The notes under the pieces are model-generated. The model had not been told where the DNA came from and did not search any database. It saw only the letters and a list, made by a program, of their open reading frames with translations. The translations under genes and the position numbers were made by a program. This document shows positions 5,783 through 11,208 of a DNA stretch of 11,208 bases, piece by piece. The stretch is from Baffinella frigidus (Eukaryota > Cryptophyceae > Cryptomonadales > Baffinellaceae), in contig MU646409.1 in assembly GCA_026770585.1 (NCBI GenBank), positions 147,318 through 158,525 of the forward strand. The letters run 5' to 3'. The stretch's first letter is position 1. Every line of letters starts with the position of its first letter.

Positions 5783-5785
5783 GTC

Positions 5786-5878
5786 GGGGAGCCATCCGTA
5801 AAATGTGTCCGTCTCCTCAAGAGTGAGGCGGGTGTGGCCTTCGATGTGAGTGTAATACAAAGCACCAAAGCACCAAAG
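5786..5878. repeat. 95-bp dispersed repeat, copy 1
   Basis: Contains CATCCGTA..TGT, CTCCTCAAGAGTGAGGCGGG, TGTGAGTGTAATACAAAGCA and short tandem GCACCAAA units. Copies 2 and 3 lie at 5925-6016 and 6692-6800 in the same orientation. Confidence 0.85.
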
Positions 5879-5924
5879 TTGACGAAACTCACTTTTTGTC
5901 GGTCCAAACCCTATGGGTAGTTCC

Positions 5925-6016
5925 GGGGAGCTCATCCGTAGATTGTTCCCATCTCCTCATGAGTGAGGTGGGCGTGGCCTTCGATGTGAGTGTAATACAA
6001 AGCACCAAAGCACCAA
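5925..6016. repeat. 95-bp dispersed repeat, copy 2
   Basis: Same order of blocks as copy 1 with scattered substitutions (CTCCTCATGAGTGAGGTGGG). It is followed after about 25 bp by the 45-bp GCGGTCGTGTTTG repeat. Confidence 0.85.
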
Positions 6017-6041
6017 CGTCAACGTAATACCTGTTCACCGG

Positions 6042-6084
6042 CGTAAAGCGGTCGTGTTTGACAATTTAGTAAACCTCGTTGCCC
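6042..6084. repeat. 45-bp dispersed repeat, copy 1
   Basis: Consensus GCGGTCGTGTTTG, then a short A/T-rich stretch, then TAAACCTCG and a C-rich run. The other copies are at 6459-6502 and 6884-6925, same orientation. Confidence 0.75.
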
Positions 6085-6101
6085 CCCATGAAGGGGTGGT
6101 A

Positions 6102-6336
6102 TTGTAGATTTCAGGTCAGCGTGGATTTTGGGTCGGGGTCGGGAGGTCGGGAAATCGAAAAAATGTCGATAAATTTTGCGTCCATCTCAAGTTTTATGCT
6201 ATCTTTTTTATTCATTTGATGATAAGATGCGCCCCCTCCCATAAGATGACAATTTCACACGATTTTTTGATTTTTTTCCTTTCCCGACCTCCCGACCCGA
6301 CCTCTAAAAACATCCGCGCTAACCCGAAATCTACAA
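6102..6336. mobile_element. MITE-like element with about 65-bp terminal inverted repeats, flanked by TA
   Basis: The left end TTGTAGATTTCAGGTCAGCG (from 6102) and the right end (reverse complement from 6336, TTGTAGATTTCGGGTTAGCG) match closely. The match continues through GGATKTT to GTCGGGAGGTCGGGAAA, giving arms of roughly 65 bp with few differences and small indels. Both ends abut the dinucleotide TA (6100-6101 and 6337-6338), the target duplication typical of Tc1/mariner-type elements. At 235 bp it has no room for a transposase, so it must be non-autonomous. Assignment to Tc1/mariner rests only on the TA flanks. Confidence 0.8.
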
Positions 6337-6458
6337 TAGCAGAACCAGTTCCAGTGTCCGCCTATGTTGGGTGCTTGAAGAACCTAGAGGACCTAACGGG
6401 TAGGATCCCAGCGGGCTGCTTGAGCCCTCTGGTCTCGTCGCATCTCCCCCCCTAGGTG

Positions 6459-6502
6459 AAGCGGTCGTGTTTGTCAACTTATTAAACCTCGCTTACCCCC
6501 CT
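6459..6502. repeat. 45-bp dispersed repeat, copy 2
   Basis: GCGGTCGTGTTTGTCAACTT then ATTAAACCTCG and CCCCCCTTTT. Unlike copies 1 and 3, no 95-bp repeat directly precedes it; the 200-bp family relic does. Confidence 0.75.
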
Positions 6503-6612
6503 TTTCCCTTTTGACTTTTTGGACCTTCTCACTGTGCAACTCGTGACAGACAGAGCTCGCTTACCCTATTCAATCAATTCAACCTAGCTCGCTGCAGAAC
6601 AAGAACAACGCC

Positions 6613-6627
6613 ATCGACGACGTCGAT
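6613..6627. repeat. Small palindrome ATCGACGACGTCGAT
   Basis: Seven-base arms around a single central A, in the otherwise featureless spacer 6503-6691. Confidence 0.5.
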
Positions 6628-6691
6628 ACAAGGAAAAGGGTGGTTTGGTGCGTGAAAAGTGGTCTGGGCCGGGCCCGAATGGGTTGGGTCA

Positions 6692-6800
6692 AGGATCTCA
6701 TCCGCAGATTGTGTCCGTCCCCTCAAGAGTGAGGCGGGCGTGGTCTTCGCTGTGAGTGTAATACAAAGCACCAACGCACCAAAGCACCACCAAAGCACAA
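6692..6800. repeat. 95-bp dispersed repeat, copy 3
   Basis: CTCATCCGCAGATTGTGTCC through TGTGAGTGTAATACAAAGCA, with an expanded tail of CACCAA-type units. It is followed after about 80 bp by the 45-bp repeat copy 3. Confidence 0.85.
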
Positions 6801-6883
6801 TCTGATTGTTGACCTGCTTCACCCCTCGGGGTATACTTGGGCTAAAGCCCCTCCGTCTCGTCCCTACCTTTTCACGTGGCGTG

Positions 6884-6925
6884 TAGCGGTCGTGTTGGTC
6901 CACCATAATAAACCTGGGTTTCCCC
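6884..6925. repeat. 45-bp dispersed repeat, copy 3
   Basis: AGCGGTCGTGTTGGTCCACC then ATAATAAACCTGG and TTTCCCCC. It is more diverged than the other two copies but keeps both conserved ends. Confidence 0.7.
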
Positions 6926-6969
6926 CTTTTTGATGCCGTACATGTACAGGAGTACTCTTGGTACAGGGG

Positions 6970-7088
6970 TACAGGGGTACCTCGCTCACAAGAAACCGCC
7001 TCCCCATAGGACCCTATGGGCCTTCGCCTAGGACCCTATGGTGGTCCTGCGAGGATGGATCATTCTTATGAGCGAGTTACCCTTGTAC
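6970..7088. repeat. Dispersed repeat, copy 2 (partner at 813-933)
   Basis: Matches 813-933 at both ends in direct orientation (ACAGGGG/ACCTCGC at the left, GAGCGAGTTACCC at the right). Its middle has the palindrome CCCATAGG-AC-CCTATGGG (7003-7020) and a direct repeat TAGGACCCTATGG (7007-7019 and 7029-7041). Confidence 0.6.
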
Positions 7089-7755
7089 TTCAAGTGTTGT
7101 AAGGGCTCAGTTTCGCCCGGAGAGAGGCATTTTGAGGTAATTTCCGGAAATTTCCCGTGGGAAAGTTCTTAAATCCCGGGATTGAGATTTCTCGGTCATT
7201 TCTCGGGAATTTCTCGCTTCCCGGGGTTTTCCAAAAACGAGAAATAAGAGCCATTTCTTATTTCTCATTTGTCGGCAAACGCCACGAGACACAACCCTAC
7301 ATCACACGGCCCCGGCAGGCTGCCTGCCGCGCGACTCGAGGGCGGTTCCAAATTAAAATTTGCAATCTTAGATCTACCATACAGGTGAGATATGGTGTAG
7401 CCCTTTCAAGATCGCATATCTGGAAGATCTAAGATCTTGATTGATGACCGCAGGTGATATGTCGGCGTTTTGAAGAACCCAAGTCTCATCCCGTCTTGTT
7501 CGAAGAACGGAACCCTACTGTATTTTCCCTTGGTTCGTCTTCTGAGACCGCAGTCGATCATCGCACCGGCCGGTTCGAATTGAGTTGCTCCACGACGTGT
7601 CTTCAGACACACCTCCCCTGACTCCGAGGACGACGCTCCGGACCAAGGGATCCAGGGCGCTGATTCATGGCGGGAGGAAATCTAGGCCGGAGCAGGATCG
7701 TAGGAGGTGCCCTGTGGGTGCCAGCAATGAATCTCGATTTCGGCATTCTTGCGCA
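7089..7755. other. Non-coding stretch rich in palindromic A/T-G/C motifs
   Basis: No gene recognised. GGGAATTTCTC/GGAAATTTCC-like strings recur at 7140-7215. A perfect 11-bp hairpin GAGAAATAAGA / TCTTATTTCTC lies at 7239-7249 / 7256-7266. A perfect 11-bp inverted repeat ATCTTAGATCT / AGATCTAAGAT lies at 7365-7375 / 7425-7435, overlapping TCAAGATC / GATCTTGA (7406-7413 / 7433-7440). A small GTGTCT/AGACAC hairpin sits at 7597-7610. A GGTTCGAAT string at 7572-7580 resembles a tRNA T-loop but no cloverleaf surrounds it. Confidence 0.5.
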
Positions 7756-8275
7756 AATCCTCAACCCTAAACCTTAAAACTTGAACTCTAAACCGAAACC
7801 CCGAAACCCTGAACCCCATACTCAAAACCCAAAACCCTGAACCCTAAACCTTGATCCCAAACACCCCAAACCCCACACCCTCAACCCTCAAACCTCAACC
7901 CTGAGCCCTACAATCTGAACCCTCAACCCTAAACCCTAAACCCTCAACCCTAAAATCAAAATCCTCAACACTCAACTCCAAATACAAAACCCCAGACCCT
8001 GAAACCTAAACACCAAACCCTAAACAATAAACCCTCAACCCAAAACCTTGCACCCTACACCTTACATCCTACACCCTGCACCATGAACCCTCAACAAAAA
8101 ACACCTACCCCACAAACCAAACCCTCAACCAAAAAAAAAAAAACCAAAACCCTCAAACCAAAACTCTGCACCCTGCACCCTGCACCCTAAACCCTAAACC
8201 CTAAACCCTAAACCCTGAACCCTCAAACCTGAACTCTGAACCCTCAAACCTGAATCCTGACCCAAACACTAAACC
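7756..8275. repeat. Degenerate telomere-like array, block 2a
   Basis: About 520 bp of heptamer-like units, mainly CCCTAAA, CCCTCAA, CCCTGAA, CCCTACA and CCCTGCA, with the C-rich strand on plus. Includes four near-perfect CCCTAAA units around 8185-8215 and a 13-A run near 8130. Position 5 of the heptamer varies most. Confidence 0.9.
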
Positions 8276-8403
8276 GGAAAGCAGTGATGGTCGGCCTTGA
8301 GCGATATTTTATATGCGACACCCATTTTATTCAGACCACTCAATGTTTGGGATCACACTATTGAACAATGCCAAAATGTTCTCGGAGAGAAAATGTGCAC
8401 ATC
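8276..8403. other. 128-bp unique insert inside the telomere-like array
   Basis: Non-repetitive, moderately A/T-rich sequence abruptly interrupts the array and is followed by CTAAACCCTGAACCCT. No ORF, terminal inverted repeat or clear target duplication is visible. It could be a small insertion, filler DNA from end joining, or unique sequence between two originally separate arrays. Confidence 0.7.
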
Positions 8404-9014
8404 TAAACCCTGAACCCTATCCTGCACCCTGCACCCTTAACCCCAAATCCTAAACCCTGAACCATGAACCCGAAACCCTGAACCCTAAACCCTCAATCCT
8501 AAACCCTAAACCCTTAACCCTAAACCCTAAACCCTACACCCTGAAACCTAGACCCTAACCCCCGAACCCTCAACCCCAAAACTTAAACCCTAAACACCAA
8601 AACCAAAACCTTCTCCAAAGCCCCAACCCCTAACCCCTGAAATCTGAATCCTCAACCCTGAGCCCTGAACCCTCGACCCTAAAAAGTCAACCCTAAACCG
8701 TAAACCATAAACCATAAACCCTAAACCCTGAAACGTAAACACCAAACCCAAAACCCTAGACGCCAAACCCTCAACCATAACCCATAAACCAGAAATAACA
8801 TGAACAATGATCTCTAGACTATAAACTAAACCCCAGACTGTAAACAATGAACCCTAAACCCTAAAAAATAAACCTTAAACCACAAACCATTGAGGCCAGA
8901 CCCGGAAACCCCAACCCAGAACCCAGGACCCTGAACCCTACACCCCAATCCCTCACACCAAACCCCAAAATCCTAAACCCCCCAAAACCACGCCCAAACA
9001 CGAAACCACAGCCT

Positions 9015-9066
<52 letters not shown>

Positions 9067-9570
9067 ACCCTATACCCTAAACCATCAACCCTAAACCACA
9101 CAACAAACCTGAAACCCAATTTATGAAACCACAACTCTTAACTTTGAACCCTAAACCCTAAACCTCAAACCTCAAACCCCTGAACCCCAAAGACTGAACC
9201 CTGAACCCCAAACTCTCAACTTCAAAACCTCAAACCTGAACCCTGAGCCCTAAACCCTGAACTTCAAACCCTAAACGTGAAAACCTACACCCTACACCCT
9301 AAACGCTAAACATAGAACCCTACACAATAAACAACCCTAAACCCTGAATCCTAAACCCCAAACCTTAAAACCTGAACTCTAAACCCAAACCCCGAAACCC
9401 TGAACCCCATACTCGACACCAAAAACCCTTAACCCTTAACCTTGATCCCAAAAAAACCCAAACCCCACACCCTCAACCCTCAACCCTAAACCCTGATCCC
9501 CACAATCCAAATTTCTAAACCCTAAACCCTAAACCCTCAACCCTCAAATCAAAATTCTCGACCCCAAACT
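8404..9570. repeat. Degenerate telomere-like array, block 2b
   Basis: About 1.17 kb of CCCTNAA-type heptamers in the same orientation as blocks 1 and 3. Most is degenerate. A homogenised run of eight perfect CAACCCT units lies at 9016-9071. Long ORFs on the minus strand here are artefacts of the 7-bp periodicity. Confidence 0.9.
9016..9071. repeat. Perfect (CAACCCT)x8 variant run
   Basis: Fifty-six bases of the CAACCCT variant heptamer without mismatch, in an array where neighbouring units differ. It implies local tandem amplification of one variant rather than telomerase synthesis. Confidence 0.9.
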
Positions 9571-9710
9571 TTAAATGCCGGGTCTCGCAAGGACACGTGG
9601 AGGGGAGACGGCTCCTTTCTGCCGAAAGACGGGAAGGGGGGGCGCGTGCGGGTCTCGGGGAGACGCACGGTGCCTCTGCTCTCGCAAATTGTCGCACTGG
9701 GTGTGCACGG

Positions 9711-10436
9711 ATGCGCGTGGGGGAGACGGCTTCCTCCTCACGCTGGAATAGTTACGGGTGCGTCCCCGAACAGGGATCGCCTGTATTGGTTTTATCCTTG
9801 GGCCTAGAGGCCCACAGTCAGGTTCTGCCCCCCGGGGGTCTCGACTTCGGATTTAGGTTGGGGGGTTGTGCCGACGTCTCCGCAACGGCATTTCAACTTG
9901 CTGTCTGTCTGCGTGCCGGCGCCGGACCCACGGGTGTGGAACCGAGGCCCCTCCGGAGAGGGGAGGTAGGTGTGGGCTGTTTTGGCCGGGGTCCGCTGGG
10001 GACCACAGTTTACATGTACCTGTCCCGGCGACGCTGTGCAGGGTTGCATGTAACTGTTCTGGGACCGGCCAGGTCGAGCAGTCGGTATCCTCCTTGCTCT
10101 CCACTTTTATCAAAGAACCCAACCATGAATGTAGCTAGCGAGTGCGAAATACAGCACATCTACACCATCAGCCATGCACAAGGTTACAACCCGTTGTGTC
10201 ACCACCGGTCGGGCTGTCCTTTAATCCAGATGTACATGTGTTGTACATGCACCATCGGGTCAGCACTCGGTCATCAGAGGTTTTTACGACAGGCATATTG
10301 TGACTCGTGGAACGTTGCGACCCATCAGTTGCAAAGATTTCAAGGATTCAATGTCGGATTGGCCACGAGACCAGGTGCATGCCACGTGCCTATGTCATCA
10401 CGATTGGCATGGACCTGGATGAACCTCGCGACATAA
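9711..10436 (+). CDS. Long unrecognised ORF (241 codons from first ATG)
   Basis: A frame open from inside the preceding repeat array to TAA at 10434-10436; the first ATG is at 9711. The product would be rich in Cys, Gly, Arg and Ser, with a later stretch rich in Cys and His (around PLCHHRSGC and MYMCCTCT). No domain, signal peptide or transmembrane helix is recognised. Third codon positions are not strongly biased, unlike the phosphodiesterase gene. By a rough estimate from base composition, so long an open frame is uncommon by chance in one window, which is the main reason to list it. It could be a rapidly evolving subtelomeric gene or simply a fortuitous ORF. Confidence 0.25.
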   Translation: MRVGETASSSRWNSYGCVPEQGSPVLVLSLGLEAHSQVLPPGGLDFGFRLGGCADVSATAFQLAVCLRAGAGPTGVEPRPLRRGEVGVGCFGRGPLGTTVYMYLSRRRCAGLHVTVLGPARSSSRYPPCSPLLSKNPTMNVASECEIQHIYTISHAQGYNPLCHHRSGCPLIQMYMCCTCTIGSALGHQRFLRQAYCDSWNVATHQLQRFQGFNVGLATRPGACHVPMSSRLAWTWMNLAT

Positions 10437-10499
10437 AATCCGTCTCTCTTAAAAATGCGCCCTCAGCGTGTGCTCGATTGACTCTTCAGAGAGCCCCTT

Positions 10500-10703
10500 T
10501 TGTTAAGGTTCGTGCCATGCCCCCCAACATCGCCTGCCCTTCCGCAAACACCTGACTCCACCTCTGGCCACTCTGGTAGGAAGGGCCTGCACTCGGACTC
10601 TTTCGTAGAATCCACCAGGTTTTCTCTCGAGAAGCTGGATGGCGGCTTTGCCAACGAAAAACTCAAGGACAACGAAAAATACTACACACTGAGAAAAGTC
10701 TAG
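10500..10703 (+). CDS. Possible terminal exon before the third telomere-like array
   Basis: The frame ending TAG (10701-10703) has no ATG. Its last third is hydrophilic and protein-like, including DSFVESTRFSLEKLDGGFA and a charged Lys/Asp/Asn-rich end. An AG at 10578-10579 (CTGGTAG) could be a splice acceptor. About 24 of the last 38 codons end in G or C. It may be the last exon of a gene whose upstream part overlaps 9597-10499, or a pseudogene remnant. No family is recognised. Confidence 0.25.
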   Translation: MLRFVPCPPTSPALPQTPDSTSGHSGRKGLHSDSFVESTRFSLEKLDGGFANEKLKDNEKYYTLRKV

Positions 10704-10704
10704 A

Positions 10705-11208
10705 AACCCTATTGAATACACCCTGAACCCTGAACCCTGCAACCTGAATCCTGAACCCTGAACCCAGAAGCATGGACATTGGACCCTGAACCCCAAACCC
10801 TGAACCCTGTACCTTAAATCACAAACTCCCAGCCCTGAACCCTAAACCCTCAACTTTAAACTCTCAACGCTCGACAATGAACCATGAACGCTAAAACCCT
10901 AAACCCTGAGCGCTAAACCCTAAACCCTGAACAAATCGCCCTTACCAATGAACACTGAACCCTAAACCCTACAACCTGGACCCTAAACCCTAAACCCTAA
11001 ACTATAAACCCTAAACCCTAAACCCTCAACCCTAAACTATAAACCGTAAACCCTCAACCCTAAACCTCAAACCCTAACCCCTAAACCCTAAACCCTGAAA
11101 CCTGAACCCTAAACCCTAAACCCTAAGCCCCAAACCCTACACCGCAAACCCTAAACCCTAAACCCTAAACCCTAAACCCTAAACCCCAAACCCTAAATTC
11201 TAAACCCT
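10705..11208. repeat. Degenerate telomere-like array, block 3
   Basis: CCCTGAA-type units dominate at the left and CCCTAAA units at the right, with five consecutive perfect AAACCCT units at 11146-11180. The C-rich strand is again on plus, so this is not a right-hand chromosome end, where TTTAGGG would be expected. The array runs off the window. Confidence 0.9.

Noticed and set aside
4849-5785. CRISPR-like array
   Set aside because: Copies differ in length, are irregularly spaced and partly tandem, and the genome is eukaryotic; there are no uniform repeats with unique spacers.
7565-7611. tRNA-like GGTTCGAAT string
   Set aside because: No acceptor, D or anticodon stems could be placed around it.
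8590-8847. Minus-strand ORF rich in Gly, Leu, Val and Phe, resembling a membrane protein
   Set aside because: It is a translation of degenerate TTTAGGG-type heptamers, whose periodicity yields hydrophobic repeats.
10705-11208. True right-hand chromosome end
   Set aside because: The C-rich strand is on plus here, the wrong orientation for a right telomere, and most units are degenerate.

Overview
The window looks like a subtelomeric stretch of nuclear DNA from a microbial eukaryote, probably an alga or related protist. Three blocks of degenerate CCCTAAA-type heptamers (the C-rich strand of the plant/algal TTTAGGG telomere repeat) all lie in the same orientation. The only gene recognised with confidence is a class I cyclic-nucleotide phosphodiesterase, a family absent from land plants but present in many algae, protists and animals. 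No bacterial operon structure, tRNA, rRNA or CRISPR was seen. The species cannot be named from the sequence alone.

Layout. 1-110: degenerate telomere-like heptamers. 111-1028: mostly non-coding, with a possible terminal exon ending at 300 and a copy of a dispersed repeat at 813-933. 1029-2537 (minus strand): an intact, intronless 502-codon phosphodiesterase gene, bounded upstream by an in-frame stop. 2553-4720: no gene, but a dense nest of inverted repeats. It has a perfect 67-bp inverted pair (3144-3210 / 4484-4550), two inner inverted-repeat elements (about 3328-3859 and 3878-4298), and three long A/T-capped hairpins sharing an AAAAAACATG core. Two of these hairpins are homologous and differ by a compensatory base-pair change. 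4849-5785: tandem and dispersed copies of a repeat of about 200 bp. 5786-6925: three copies each of two further short repeats, plus a compact 235-bp MITE-like element flanked by TA (6102-6336). 6970-7755: a repeat copy shared with 813-933 and several palindromes. 7756-9570: the largest telomere-like array, interrupted by a 128-bp unique insert. 9571-10704: a unique island with a long unrecognised ORF and a possible terminal exon. 10705-11208: a third telomere-like array.

The parts do not form an operon or pathway. The window is best read as one cyclic-nucleotide signalling gene embedded in non-autonomous mobile-element debris and degenerate telomere-derived repeats. No transposase or reverse transcriptase was seen, so every element appears non-autonomous. 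The most unusual material is the 2.7-4.7 kb palindrome nest, above all the covarying hairpins.
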